Assembly: GCA_040768445.1 (NCBI GenBank)
Contig: JAXGMV010000001.1
Span: 2,790,001-2,854,000 of the forward strand
Length of the DNA: 64,000 nucleotides
Source: JAXGMV01 sp040768445
GTDB taxonomy: Bacteria > Chloroflexota > Anaerolineae > Anaerolineales > Anaerolineaceae
Direction: 5' to 3'
Shown one piece after another: positions 26,287 to 35,725 of this stretch; the first letter of the stretch is position 1; every line of letters begins with the position of its first letter. Both the position numbers and the translations under genes were made by a program. The notes under the pieces were generated by a model. The model saw only the letters and a program-made list of their open reading frames with translations, searched no databases and was not told where the DNA came from.

Positions 26287-28578
26287 ATGATTGATCATCC
26301 ATTTTCAAGTAGAAGCGTTTGGGGGATAATTTTCATTGTCTCCCTGGTTGTCTTACCGCTCAGCTTATATCTCAACGCCCCACCGCTGGTCCCTGAATTA
26401 GACCATCAACAGCCTTTTGCCGATTGGAAATCCGTTGATCTGCGCGTGATTAGTGCTGGGCAATTCGAACGAGGACACCCTGAGATCATCGCTGTTTACA
26501 GCCGAGTCACCAAAAACAATCTTACTATTCGGATTGACTTCACTGAGAACATCTCTTTAACAAATTACGATGTAGAGATTGTACTTCTTCCTTACAAAAC
26601 CAGCGCTAATCCGTCTGGTGACAGGAATTCATCCGCTGGTGTAACTATAAATTTTTCAGATTCAGATGAAATATCTATCAGTAGCCAATCAGGTATCATG
26701 GAAGACAAGGGAATTAATATCCACCAGGACGAAATCCTAAAATCGATAGTCTTATCGATTCCATCTCCCTTATCCCAGTTTACGACAGCGCTTAGCCAGG
26801 CTAATATCAACGTATTTGATAACAACACTGCGATAAACGTGTCAAGCTCTGGTTGGTTCCCCCTTAAATCCACAAAGATTATTCCACGTGCATCGTTAGT
26901 TCTTTCTTTTAAAACTGCCTTAAAAACCGGCACACCCGCAGAATTGCTCCGTAGTTGGAACGGTGCGCACACCGGCCCCTTGGGTCAAAGACATGGCTTG
27001 GAGCAGGTATTCTCTGCTGTCGAGAATTATCAAGTACCAATTTTTTTACTCGACATCACCACACCTGAACGCCTGTCTGCTCTGTCAATGCTTGGGCAAT
27101 TAGATCAGTTGGATGCTCTTTACCGTAATAAACTGGTTTACCTGGCTGATTCATGTTCCGGTGACCATTCTATTTGGCAGCAGTTGCTCCAAGTTAATCG
27201 AACTCTCTTACAAGGGTTTTGGCCTCACGAAAGTCGCACAGCCTATTTGCCATTTAATGGCAGTGTTCCCGGGCAGTATGAATTGGTTTTTGGTAAGCTG
27301 TCGAACACAGGCACCATTCGAGTCTGGGATAACCGGAATGTGATCCCTCTGCCTGATGACGAAGGTATGGTCAAGACTGCTGAAGGCGACTTGGTGTGGC
27401 AGGCCGATCACAATGGATTGTCCTTACCGGTCGAAGCTGCGTTGCTAGAATCAGCACTGTCGCCCGAATCTAATGATCTGGTCGTTCTGGGTGGTAATCT
27501 GCCTGAGTCAAGCTGGGGTGATTCAGCTGTGATCCCAACAGCGTTTTATAGAATTGCTAACACACCCTGGATTAGGGTACTTTCAGAAACAGACTTGATT
27601 ACCTGGCAAGGGCAGCCTTTCTCATCCGACTCGCAAATCCAGTGTGAGAACATCCTTTGTTGGCGTAAATCTGTAACACATACTGGTTTGCAATACAAAC
27701 TATCAACTCTTAATGACCGTTTGGTTACAAATCCAGGCAATCCTGTTGGCCAACTTGCCTGGTCTACCTTCACCAGGCTCACCAATCCAGAGCTTGATGA
27801 GTCCACACATGCCTTGAACCAGTCCTACCTTGACCAGGTTGACCGCTTGATCACTGCCGCGCACTGGGCTGAAAACCCGGTAAATATCCAGGATTGTGAT
27901 TTGGGTCTCTATGGTTCAGACTGCATCCTGGCTGATCAACACCAAATTCTTTTCTTCAACCAAAATAATGGCAGCCTGATCACCGGGTTTGTCAGTTTAG
28001 GTGGAAATATTGAACAGTGGACAGCTCCTTATTCACAAAGGGCAACTGCTTTAAGCGACCCCCATGAATGGTATGAGGACAATGGCCGTGTTCTAGACCC
28101 TTCCATCATTAACGGATCATTTATTCCACTTGCTGATTCATTCAACTATGAATTTACATTTTCTGACAGTGGGATTCGCTTCACAAACCCAATTTCTGGT
28201 GAGAACATTGCTTATACAATCACTCAAAACAGCCTGACAGTCGAGCAGCAAACCGACGGAGAATTTAATGGATCACTAATCCTTGCACCCTGCCCGCAGA
28301 TTTATTATCAAGCTGCACAAATTGACCTGTTTTCATTTACTTGTCCTTCGCCTGATGCATGTACGCTGGCTGTACCAGGCTGTCTTGAAGTAGATGTGAT
28401 TGTAACTGACGCTGAATTAACTACAATAGATTCCTTCCTGGACTCTCCTGCCTACATTTCTGCAGTTGAAGACCCAAATAAAGATTATCCTGCTGGTCAT
28501 TATCTACCAACAGGATTCACAAACATCGCCTATAAAATTAATCAAACCGGAAGGTTTACATTCAACTTCTCTAAATAG
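26287..28578 (+). CDS. Hypothetical membrane-anchored extracellular protein
   Basis: A 763-residue protein with an N-terminal membrane anchor (about residues 13-30, VWGIIFIVSLVVLPLSLYL) followed by an extracellular part. Residues about 200 to 430 show an alternating pattern (VPIFLLDITTP, NKLVYLADSCSG, NDLVVLGGNLPESSWGD) that resembles a sugar- or polysaccharide-processing barrel such as the GH57/deacetylase-like folds, but no catalytic motif is clear. The C-terminal half is rich in beta-structure and Asn/Ser. No family assigned. It converges with mreB, with 7 bases between the stops. Confidence 0.65.
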   Translation: MIDHPFSSRSVWGIIFIVSLVVLPLSLYLNAPPLVPELDHQQPFADWKSVDLRVISAGQFERGHPEIIAVYSRVTKNNLTIRIDFTENISLTNYDVEIVLLPYKTSANPSGDRNSSAGVTINFSDSDEISISSQSGIMEDKGINIHQDEILKSIVLSIPSPLSQFTTALSQANINVFDNNTAINVSSSGWFPLKSTKIIPRASLVLSFKTALKTGTPAELLRSWNGAHTGPLGQRHGLEQVFSAVENYQVPIFLLDITTPERLSALSMLGQLDQLDALYRNKLVYLADSCSGDHSIWQQLLQVNRTLLQGFWPHESRTAYLPFNGSVPGQYELVFGKLSNTGTIRVWDNRNVIPLPDDEGMVKTAEGDLVWQADHNGLSLPVEAALLESALSPESNDLVVLGGNLPESSWGDSAVIPTAFYRIANTPWIRVLSETDLITWQGQPFSSDSQIQCENILCWRKSVTHTGLQYKLSTLNDRLVTNPGNPVGQLAWSTFTRLTNPELDESTHALNQSYLDQVDRLITAAHWAENPVNIQDCDLGLYGSDCILADQHQILFFNQNNGSLITGFVSLGGNIEQWTAPYSQRATALSDPHEWYEDNGRVLDPSIINGSFIPLADSFNYEFTFSDSGIRFTNPISGENIAYTITQNSLTVEQQTDGEFNGSLILAPCPQIYYQAAQIDLFSFTCPSPDACTLAVPGCLEVDVIVTDAELTTIDSFLDSPAYISAVEDPNKDYPAGHYLPTGFTNIAYKINQTGRFTFNFSK

Positions 28579-28585
28579 TGATTCC

Positions 28586-29593
28586 CTACGTGTTTAGCAG
28601 GCTGCGCCGGTAAAACTCGCGATTGGCAAGCGCTTTCGCTGCTCCTTCTGAAGTGCAGGTTAACGGAGAGTCCACCAAGTACGCAGGAATGCCCAGTACT
28701 TTGGTAAGATATTTGTCAATACCCCGTAGAAGTGACCCGCCGCCGCATAAAGCCACACCGCGGTCAATGATGTCAGAAAGCAACTCAGGAGGAGTCTTCT
28801 CCAAGACGCGCCTGGCAGTATTACCCAGCTCTTGAAGCGATTCTTGAAGTGCATCAACAATATCTGTAGTGGTCAATATTAGCGGTCTTGGCAGACCTGA
28901 GACCTGGTCATGTCCCTGGATTTCCATTTCTTGCTGATTTTCCTGGGCCACAGCTGCACCAATACGAATTTTCAATTGCTCTGCTGTTGGTTGGCCAATA
29001 ATCAACCCGTATTTCTTGCGAACAAATCCAACAATGGCATCATCCAATGCAAATCCACCCGTCCTGGATGATTCTGCTGCCACAATACCGTTCATTGCCA
29101 GCACAGCCGCCTGGTTGACGCCTCCACCCAGGCAGATAATCATATTGCCTGAAGGAGAACTGATCGGTAAATCTATACCAATAGCAGCAGCCAAAGGGGC
29201 ATGAATCAGGAAAACCTCTCTACAACCTGAGCCCAATCCAACCTCGTGTACCGCCCTTGTTTCCACACTGGTAATACCATAAGGAACCGTGATCATTGCA
29301 TTTGGGCGAAAGATTAACATTGATCCTACGATTTTTTTTACCAGAAATCCGATCAATTTCTCAGTGATTTCATATTCGGCGATAACGCCGTTGGTCAAAG
29401 GTCGCACGACTTCAATAGATTCAGGTACGCGGCCGTACATATCCTTGGCTGCCTGCCCCCATTCAACCATTTTCATTTCATTGGTGACAATAGCTACAAC
29501 CGTGGGCTCAGATAGGAGAACCTGGTTCCCTTCAGTGACCACGATATTGGTCGTCCCCAAATCGATCCCTAATTCCCGGGAGAATAGCGGCAT
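28586..29593 (-). CDS. mreB: MreB/Mbl-family rod-shape actin homologue
   Basis: A 335-residue bacterial actin. Phosphate-1 loop LGIDLGTTNIVV at the start, connect and phosphate-2 regions (CLGGGVNQAAVLAMNG in place of the usual DIGGGTTEI), and adenosine motif ALCGGGSLLRGIDKYL are visible. The phosphate-2 block reads CLGGG, without the usual Asp, so ATP handling may differ. MreB organises cell-wall synthesis under the membrane. The start lies 12 bases after the atpC stop on the same strand, so it is probably co-transcribed with the ATP synthase genes; no mreC or mreD is nearby. Confidence 0.85.
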   Translation of the reverse strand: MPLFSRELGIDLGTTNIVVTEGNQVLLSEPTVVAIVTNEMKMVEWGQAAKDMYGRVPESIEVVRPLTNGVIAEYEITEKLIGFLVKKIVGSMLIFRPNAMITVPYGITSVETRAVHEVGLGSGCREVFLIHAPLAAAIGIDLPISSPSGNMIICLGGGVNQAAVLAMNGIVAAESSRTGGFALDDAIVGFVRKKYGLIIGQPTAEQLKIRIGAAVAQENQQEMEIQGHDQVSGLPRPLILTTTDIVDALQESLQELGNTARRVLEKTPPELLSDIIDRGVALCGGGSLLRGIDKYLTKVLGIPAYLVDSPLTCTSEGAAKALANREFYRRSLLNT

Positions 29594-29605
29594 ACACTTA
29601 ATCCT

Positions 29606-30040
29606 TTAAGAGTCCTGATTGCGTGATTTCCGATTTCGATAGCGTTTGACTGCATTTAAGCGCAGTGAAGATTTCCTCAACGAGGCCTGAATCATTAAAT
29701 ATTCGTCTGTATCCATGTCATCTGCTCTGGATAGGAGCTCTTCTGCACGTGCCTTTGCTGCTTCTGCCCGTGATTCATCAATTTCGCTAATATCTTCTGC
29801 GGCATCAGCCAAAACAGTTACCTGGTCGGGTTGCACTTCAGCAATTCCGCCGGCAACGGTAAAGAATTGTTCTTCATTGTTTTTTCGTACGGTAATGACA
29901 CCAAACTGCAGTACACTCAAGACCGGAGAATGATCTTTAAGTATGCCCATCATACCATCAATACCAGGAAGAATGACAATATCTACATCATCTTTATAGA
30001 CTAAACGGTCTTGCGAGACGATCTCACACCTAATGGTCAT
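29606..30040 (-). CDS. atpC: ATP synthase F1 subunit epsilon
   Basis: A 144-residue epsilon subunit: beta-sandwich domain (CEIVSQDRLVYKDDVDIVILPGIDGMMGIL, HSPVLSVLQFGVITV, FFTVAGGIAEVQPDQVTVLAD) followed by two C-terminal helices rich in Ala and Glu. It inhibits and couples rotation in F1. Of two ATGs I chose 30040, because AAGGA lies 8 bases upstream of it; the first ATG (30049) overlaps that ribosome site. Last of the atpA-G-D-C run, before mreB. Confidence 0.9.
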   Translation of the reverse strand: MTIRCEIVSQDRLVYKDDVDIVILPGIDGMMGILKDHSPVLSVLQFGVITVRKNNEEQFFTVAGGIAEVQPDQVTVLADAAEDISEIDESRAEAAKARAEELLSRADDMDTDEYLMIQASLRKSSLRLNAVKRYRNRKSRNQDS

Positions 30041-30051
30041 CAGAGTCATCC

Positions 30052-31443
30052 TTACATTTTAGCTGCAGCTTCAATGACGTCCTCAATTGAGCCGGCCATA
30101 TAAAAGGCTTGTTCTGGCAGGTCATCATGTTTTCCATCCAGAATTTCCCGGAACCCACGCACTGTTTCACGGAGAGGCACGTAACGACCTGCGCGTCCGG
30201 TAAACTGCTCAGCCACAAACATCGGCTGCGAGAAGAACCTCTCGATTTTCCTTGCGCGTGAGACGATTAATTTGTCATCCTCAGACAATTCATCGATACC
30301 GAGAATGGCGATAATATCCTGAAGGTCCTTATAGCGCTGGAGAACCCTTTGAACCTCTCGTGCAGTGTTATAGTGCTCTTCTCCAACTATTGTCGGGTCC
30401 AAAATTCGGGAGGTAGAAACAAGTGGATCAACAGCAGGGTAAATAGCTTTTTCTGCAATAGCACGATCGAGCGCAATTGTGGCATCCAGGTGGGTGAAGG
30501 TAGCCACCGGCGCCGGGTCTGAATAATCATCTGCAGGAACGTAAACCGCCTGCATGGAAGTGATCGAACCCTGTGTTGTGGAGGTGATCCTCTCCTGCAG
30601 CTCGCCCATTTCCGTTGCCAGCGTTGGTTGGTAACCAACTGCAGATGGCATACGTCCGAGCAAAGCAGATACTTCTGAACCAGACATGGTGAATCGGAAA
30701 ATGTTATCAATAAAGAGCAGTACATCCATGCCTTCATCGCGGAAGTATTCAGCCATAGACAAGGCTGTCAGGGCTACACGAAGACGCACTCCCGGAGGTT
30801 CATTCATCTGACCAAAGACCATCACGGTATCTTTCATGACACCCGATTCAAGCATTTCACGGTAAAGCTGTGTGCCTTCACGTGTTCTCTCGCCTACACC
30901 AGCAAAAACAGATTTTCCTTTGTGAACTGTTGCAATGGAGCGGATAAGTTCCATGATGATGACTGTTTTACCAACACCTGCACCACCGAAAATACCTGTC
31001 TTACCGCCGCGCGTGAAGGGAGCAATCAAATCAACAACTTTTAAGCCGGTTTCAAACACCTCAACCTTTGTCGCTTGTTGCTCAAAAGTCGGTGCGGGGC
31101 GGTGAATAGGGTACTTATGCTGCGTCTCAGCCGGTCCCTTGCGATCAACGGTATCGCCTGTCACGTTAAAAATCCTGCCCAGGGTGCCTTCGCCAACGGG
31201 CACCATGATGGGGTGATGCGTACGTTCTACTGCCACGCCTCTCTGCATGCCATCAGATGTATCCATGGCTACGCAGCGCACCCATCCTTCGCCAAGGTGT
31301 TTTTCCACCTCAAGAATTACCTTCTTGTCACCAAGGGTCTGAACTTCCAACGCTTCATAAATCTCAGGCAAATTACCCTGACTGAATTCAACATCAACCA
31401 CACCACCTTGAATTTGAACAACTTTGCCCTTCGACTGGTCCAT
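30052..31443 (-). CDS. atpD: ATP synthase F1 subunit beta
   Basis: The catalytic beta subunit, 463 residues. Walker A GGAGVGKT, the GERTREG loop, Walker B LLFIDNIFRF and the DDYSDPAPVATF region are all present. It binds nucleotide at the alpha/beta interface. ATG 31443 (MDQSKGKVVQ) is chosen because GGAGGG lies 7 bases upstream; a TTG at 31455 is in the same frame but overlaps the ribosome site. It lies between atpG and atpC. Confidence 0.96.
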   Translation of the reverse strand: MDQSKGKVVQIQGGVVDVEFSQGNLPEIYEALEVQTLGDKKVILEVEKHLGEGWVRCVAMDTSDGMQRGVAVERTHHPIMVPVGEGTLGRIFNVTGDTVDRKGPAETQHKYPIHRPAPTFEQQATKVEVFETGLKVVDLIAPFTRGGKTGIFGGAGVGKTVIIMELIRSIATVHKGKSVFAGVGERTREGTQLYREMLESGVMKDTVMVFGQMNEPPGVRLRVALTALSMAEYFRDEGMDVLLFIDNIFRFTMSGSEVSALLGRMPSAVGYQPTLATEMGELQERITSTTQGSITSMQAVYVPADDYSDPAPVATFTHLDATIALDRAIAEKAIYPAVDPLVSTSRILDPTIVGEEHYNTAREVQRVLQRYKDLQDIIAILGIDELSEDDKLIVSRARKIERFFSQPMFVAEQFTGRAGRYVPLRETVRGFREILDGKHDDLPEQAFYMAGSIEDVIEAAAKM

Positions 31444-31473
31444 TAATCCCTCCAAACAATCAAAAAATTCATG

Positions 31474-32367
31474 CTACCTTGCAGCGCCTTTTGCCTGCGC
31501 TTCAGCACCACCAACAATATCCAAGATATCATTGGTAATTGCTTGTTGGCGCATCTTGTTATATTCAAGTTCCAACATACCGATTAATTCATACGCATTA
31601 TCAGTGGCGTTACGCATGGCAACCATGCGGGCAGCATTTTCACTGGCCTGCGCAGATAAAATTGCCTGATAAACCTGCAGCGCTGTAAATCTCGGTACAA
31701 TCTGATCCAATATCTCAGCCTGGCCGGGTTCGTATAAGAACACACCTGATCCCGGTTTTCTAACATCTTCCCTGCTCTCTTCCCGATCTTCCAATGAAAA
31801 CGGCAGCAGTTTCTTGATAACTGGCCTGTACTGCATCATATTAACAAATTCAGTAAACACAAGGTAAACCTGGTCAAATTTTCCATCCAGGTATTCATCT
31901 ACTGCAAGTTTGCCGATAGCTGACACATCCCGGTATTCAGGCGGTGCCGGTATCTGACTGAACTCGGCAAGAATCTTCCGTCGTCGTCTCGCCAGCATAT
32001 CCCTGCCTTTTTTTCCGACAGTGATGTAAGTCACAGGTGCTGCAGCATTTTGAAATCCAAACAGCACTGTTCGAACAAGGTTGATATTGTACGAACCAGC
32101 CAGACCTTTGTCACTTGAAATTGCCAATACCAGGATGTTATTCACCTCTTTACGTTCGGATAGTAACGGGTGTAAGCTGGCGTGGCCGGGCTGGGAAGCG
32201 AGGTGAACGAGAACTTGCCAGGCTTTTTGCGAATATGCCTGCGTGGCGGTAACAGCCTGTACTGTTTTGCGTGCTTTACTGGCGCTAACAGTTTCAAGAG
32301 CCCGGGTTAATTGGGAAATGTTTTTTACACTTTGAATGCGCCGGCGCATTTCTTGAGATGAAGGCAT
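31474..32367 (-). CDS. atpG: ATP synthase F1 subunit gamma
   Basis: A 297-residue central-stalk subunit. The N-terminal helix MRRRIQSVKNISQLTRALETV and the C-terminal helix RMVAMRNATDNAYELIGMLE are the conserved coiled-coil parts that turn inside the alpha3-beta3 ring; SSDKGLAGSYN marks the family. Slightly longer than most gammas. AAAGGAATAAAAG precedes the ATG at 32367. Confidence 0.94.
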   Translation of the reverse strand: MPSSQEMRRRIQSVKNISQLTRALETVSASKARKTVQAVTATQAYSQKAWQVLVHLASQPGHASLHPLLSERKEVNNILVLAISSDKGLAGSYNINLVRTVLFGFQNAAAPVTYITVGKKGRDMLARRRRKILAEFSQIPAPPEYRDVSAIGKLAVDEYLDGKFDQVYLVFTEFVNMMQYRPVIKKLLPFSLEDREESREDVRKPGSGVFLYEPGQAEILDQIVPRFTALQVYQAILSAQASENAARMVAMRNATDNAYELIGMLELEYNKMRQQAITNDILDIVGGAEAQAKGAAR

Positions 32368-32393
32368 CTTTTATTCCTTTTATCTCGTAATAT

Positions 32394-34064
32394 TTAGACG
32401 GGCTGCCATGTCTGGTTGAACTCTGTCAGAGCGTCCCGTAGTGATTGTTCATTATCCTTGGTTATCAACTTCTTTTCACGGATATCCTTGCCGATCTCAG
32501 GATGATTGGTCTCCATAAAGCGCAGCATAGCTGATTCCCACTCTTTCACTTTGTCCACATCAACTGAATCACAGTAGCCATTGGTTCCGGCAAATAATGT
32601 CATCACCTGGTTTTCAAGGCTTACCGGTCTGTACTGTGGCTGCTTGAGAATCTCCTGCAAACGCTGACCGCGACTTAGCTGTGCCTGGGTGGATTTGTCC
32701 AAATCAGAACCAAACTGTGCAAAAGCTGCCAGGTTTCGGTAAGATGCCATGTCCAGCCGCAATCGTGCCGCAACCTGCTTCATGGCTTTGGTCTGTGCAG
32801 AACCACCTACACGTGAGACGGAAATACCAACATTGACAGCCGGCCGAATGCCGGCATTGAAAAGGCTGCTCTCAAGGTAAATTTGTCCATCAGTAATTGA
32901 GATCACGTTTGTTGGGATATATGCCGATACATCACTCAGAAGTGTCTCAATGATTGGCAGTGCTGTTAGAGAGCCGCCTGTACCTGAAACTTTGACGACC
33001 TTGTAGTCATCCACATTTTCCATTTCGGAATGCGTTGTTTCTGCGTCATACTGAGAGCGGGGGCCATCAAAGACCTTTCCGTTGAGTGCATGCTCAATTT
33101 CTTTACCCGGCGCATCAAAGTCCTTTTTGACAATCACAAACTGCGTTGCCAGTCGGGCTGCGCGTTCCAATAGCCTTGAGTGTAAGTAGAAAACATCACC
33201 GGGATATGCTTCACGACCTGGAGGTCGTCTCATCAGAAGCGAAACCTGGCGGTATGCCCAGGCATGCTTTGATAGGTCATCATAGATTACCAGTGCATCC
33301 CGACCCGTATCCATGAACTCTTCACCAATAGCACAGCCTGAATACGGCGCAATGTACTGCAAAGCTGCAGATTCATCGGCTGCTGCCAGCACAACCACGG
33401 TATGTTCCATTGCACCGTGCTGTTCAAGTGTAGCAATGGTTCTTGCCACAGCTGACTTCTTCTGCCCAATGGCGACATAAATGCAGATCAAGTCTTTGCC
33501 TTTTTGATTGATGATTGTGTCAATCGCAATAGCGGTTTTACCAGTCTGCCGGTCACCAATGATAAGCTCACGCTGACCGCGTCCAATCGGGATCATGGAA
33601 TCAATGGCTTTGATACCGGTTTGAACAGGGGAATCGACATCCTGCCTGTCAATTACACCGGCAGCAATGCGCTCAATTGGTCTAAATTTGGAGTAGTTGA
33701 TCGGCCCTTTGCCATCGATAGGTTCACCAAGCGCATTGACGACCCGCCCGACCAAACCATCTCCCACAGGCACCGATGCAATCCGTCCAGTGGAATAAAC
33801 CAGCATACCTTCAGCTAACTCAGAGTACTCGCCCAATGCAATGACACCGACTCTTTTTTCTTCCAGGTTGAAGGCAATGCCCATCACACCATTTTCAAAT
33901 TCAACCAGTTCCTGTGAACGAATGGCATCAAGGCCGGTTACCTCAGCAATACCATCACCAGCAACCTGAACCACGCCCACATCTCGTACTTCAACTTTCT
34001 TCTTATAAGTGTCAATTTTTTGTTGAAGCTCTGAAGTAATATTTTGAATGATCTCTTCTGACAT
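32394..34064 (-). CDS. atpA: ATP synthase F1 subunit alpha
   Basis: A 556-residue alpha subunit (typical 500-510), with Walker A GDRQTGKT, the DDLSKHAWAYRQ motif, the SGTGGSLTALPIIET region and the family motif VGISVSRVGGSAQ. The extra length lies mainly in the C-terminal domain. It forms the alpha3-beta3 hexamer with atpD. The start ATG 34064 follows GGTGGAGG. The upstream neighbour is an M42 peptidase, not atpH or F0 genes, so the operon is split in this genome. Confidence 0.96.
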   Translation of the reverse strand: MSEEIIQNITSELQQKIDTYKKKVEVRDVGVVQVAGDGIAEVTGLDAIRSQELVEFENGVMGIAFNLEEKRVGVIALGEYSELAEGMLVYSTGRIASVPVGDGLVGRVVNALGEPIDGKGPINYSKFRPIERIAAGVIDRQDVDSPVQTGIKAIDSMIPIGRGQRELIIGDRQTGKTAIAIDTIINQKGKDLICIYVAIGQKKSAVARTIATLEQHGAMEHTVVVLAAADESAALQYIAPYSGCAIGEEFMDTGRDALVIYDDLSKHAWAYRQVSLLMRRPPGREAYPGDVFYLHSRLLERAARLATQFVIVKKDFDAPGKEIEHALNGKVFDGPRSQYDAETTHSEMENVDDYKVVKVSGTGGSLTALPIIETLLSDVSAYIPTNVISITDGQIYLESSLFNAGIRPAVNVGISVSRVGGSAQTKAMKQVAARLRLDMASYRNLAAFAQFGSDLDKSTQAQLSRGQRLQEILKQPQYRPVSLENQVMTLFAGTNGYCDSVDVDKVKEWESAMLRFMETNHPEIGKDIREKKLITKDNEQSLRDALTEFNQTWQPV

Positions 34065-34095
34065 TTAACCTCCACCCGGTGTTAAGTCTATTGCC

Positions 34096-35166
34096 TTACT
34101 GTGTGAGTTTTGCAACCGCATCTTTATCCAGCTTCTTAATTAAAGCAGTTATCAAATCATTTGTCATCACATAATCGCTGTGATGCATGATCGAACTGTG
34201 AGAGTGAATATGCCTGGCAGCAACCCCTATCACAACTGTGGGTACGCCTGAACCTGATAGATGAATTTTTCCACCATCAGTCGCGCCGCCCTCCATTGAT
34301 GAGAGCTGAACAGGAATTGACAATTCAGCAGCGGTATCTAAAACCAAATCCCGCAATTTTAGATTTGGAATCATTCTGGAGTCATAAACCAACATGTTGG
34401 GTCCACCGCCGAGTTTGACAGGTGATTCCTCAGGTTTGACACCCGGTACATCTCCCGCAATACCCGACTCAAGGATTATGGCGACATCCGGTTTAATTAC
34501 CTCGGCGCAGGTTTGCGCGCCGCCCAGGTAGGTTTCCTCAAGCACAGTTGCAGCCCCGTAAACTGTGTTGGGATGATCCATTGACTGCAGTGATTTCAAT
34601 GTCGAAATGATCAGAGCAACACCCAAGCGGTCATCAAACGCTTTGGATAGATAGCATTTTCCGTTGGACAACACCTCAAAGTCTGCCATAGGTATGATTG
34701 GATCACCGATTCTCACCCCGGCATCGTCCATTTCCTGGCGATTGACTGCACCAATGTCTATGTACATATCTTTGATAGTTACAACTCGTTCACGGTCTTC
34801 CTTAGACATCAAATGCGGCGGTTTGATACCAATCACACCAGTTACCTTGCCCTTGTGAGTGTGAATGACCACCCTCTGACCTAGCAGAACCTGTGAAAAC
34901 CAGCCTCCCAGGGGTAAAAACTTGATGAAACCGTCATCAGTAATGTACTTCACCATGAAGCCAATTTCATCCATATGACCTGAAAGCATGATTTTTGGAT
35001 CGGTAGCTGATCCTTTTTTTGCACAGATCACACTGCCTAATTTATCCAGGGATAGCTCTCCAAGTCCAGCAAGTTCTTTTTCGACGATTTTTCGAACAGG
35101 GGTTTCGTAACCTGAAACGCCAGGCGCTTCGGTCAGAGTTTTTAATAGCTCAGCAATCTTATCCAT
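34096..35166 (-). CDS. M42-family aminopeptidase
   Basis: A 356-residue di-zinc aminopeptidase/endoglucanase-like (M42, FrvX/glutamyl aminopeptidase type) enzyme that trims peptides in the cytoplasm. Metal- and active-site blocks are visible: SGHMDEIGF, KAFDDRLGVAL, VLEETYLGGAQT, ILESGIAGDVPG, and GGATDGGKIHLSGSGVPTVVIGV with RHIHSHSS. I chose ATG 35166, which has AAGGAG upstream, over ATG 35193. Separated by a hairpin from mce upstream and followed within 32 bases by atpA, so it may share transcription with the ATP synthase genes. Confidence 0.9.
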   Translation of the reverse strand: MDKIAELLKTLTEAPGVSGYETPVRKIVEKELAGLGELSLDKLGSVICAKKGSATDPKIMLSGHMDEIGFMVKYITDDGFIKFLPLGGWFSQVLLGQRVVIHTHKGKVTGVIGIKPPHLMSKEDRERVVTIKDMYIDIGAVNRQEMDDAGVRIGDPIIPMADFEVLSNGKCYLSKAFDDRLGVALIISTLKSLQSMDHPNTVYGAATVLEETYLGGAQTCAEVIKPDVAIILESGIAGDVPGVKPEESPVKLGGGPNMLVYDSRMIPNLKLRDLVLDTAAELSIPVQLSSMEGGATDGGKIHLSGSGVPTVVIGVAARHIHSHSSIMHHSDYVMTNDLITALIKKLDKDAVAKLTQ

Positions 35167-35229
35167 GGGTCTCCTTGTTTTCTGGCATTGCATGATCTAA
35201 TTAAGATAATTATATTAAATAATAACCAA

Positions 35230-35253
35230 TTCAGGTATTGTTTAATACCTGAA
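35230..35253 (-). terminator. Perfect 10-bp hairpin between mce and the M42 gene
   Basis: TTCAGGTATT (35230-35239) pairs with AATACCTGAA (35244-35253), loop GTTT. On the minus strand it is followed by TTGGTTATTATTT, so it could end the mcm-mce transcript; a symmetrical operator is the alternative. Confidence 0.5.
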
Positions 35254-35295
35254 ATGATTGCCAAGCTTAATTTTACCAAAAAAGTGATCAAACAA

Positions 35296-35700
35296 CTAAA
35301 TGATCTGGTACAACTCAATCAAGATGCCATTTGAACTCTTGGGATGAATAAAAGCCATTTTCCGACCCTCGAGAACTTCTGGTGTTTCATTGATCAACCG
35401 GACACCTTTAGCCTTCAAGTCACATAACATCTCGTCAATATCATCTACTTCGAAACACAGATGATGCATACCGGGACCTTTGTTTTCAATAAATTTGGCG
35501 ATGCCAGAGTCATTAGTGGTCGGTTGAACAATCTCTACCTCAGTCTCACCAATCTCATAGAATGCTACTTTGGATTTTTGTGAAGGGACTTCTTCAATAT
35601 GGTCCAATTCAAGACCAAATTTATCTTCCCAAAAAGCACGAGCTTCATCCAGGTCGGCTGAGGCAATTGCGATATGATGTACTTTCTTAATCTTGGCCAT
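35296..35700 (-). CDS. mce: Methylmalonyl-CoA epimerase
   Basis: A 134-residue vicinal-oxygen-chelate protein that interconverts (R)- and (S)-methylmalonyl-CoA. VHHIAIASADLDEARAFW at the start, SKVAFYEIGETEVEIVQP in the middle and HHLCFEVDDIDEM with GILIELYQ at the end give the two beta-alpha-beta-beta-beta units and metal ligands (His, Glu, His, Glu). ATG 35700 with GGAG six bases upstream is preferred to an in-frame TTG at 35712. Follows the mutase gene on the same strand, 25 bases after its stop. Confidence 0.93.
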   Translation of the reverse strand: MAKIKKVHHIAIASADLDEARAFWEDKFGLELDHIEEVPSQKSKVAFYEIGETEVEIVQPTTNDSGIAKFIENKGPGMHHLCFEVDDIDEMLCDLKAKGVRLINETPEVLEGRKMAFIHPKSSNGILIELYQII

Positions 35701-35725
35701 TCGTCGCTCCAATAACTCCTTGTAA

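Noticed and set aside
26287..28578. Glycoside hydrolase family 57 or polysaccharide deacetylase
   Set aside because: Only a vague strand pattern; no catalytic motif visible, so left as hypothetical.
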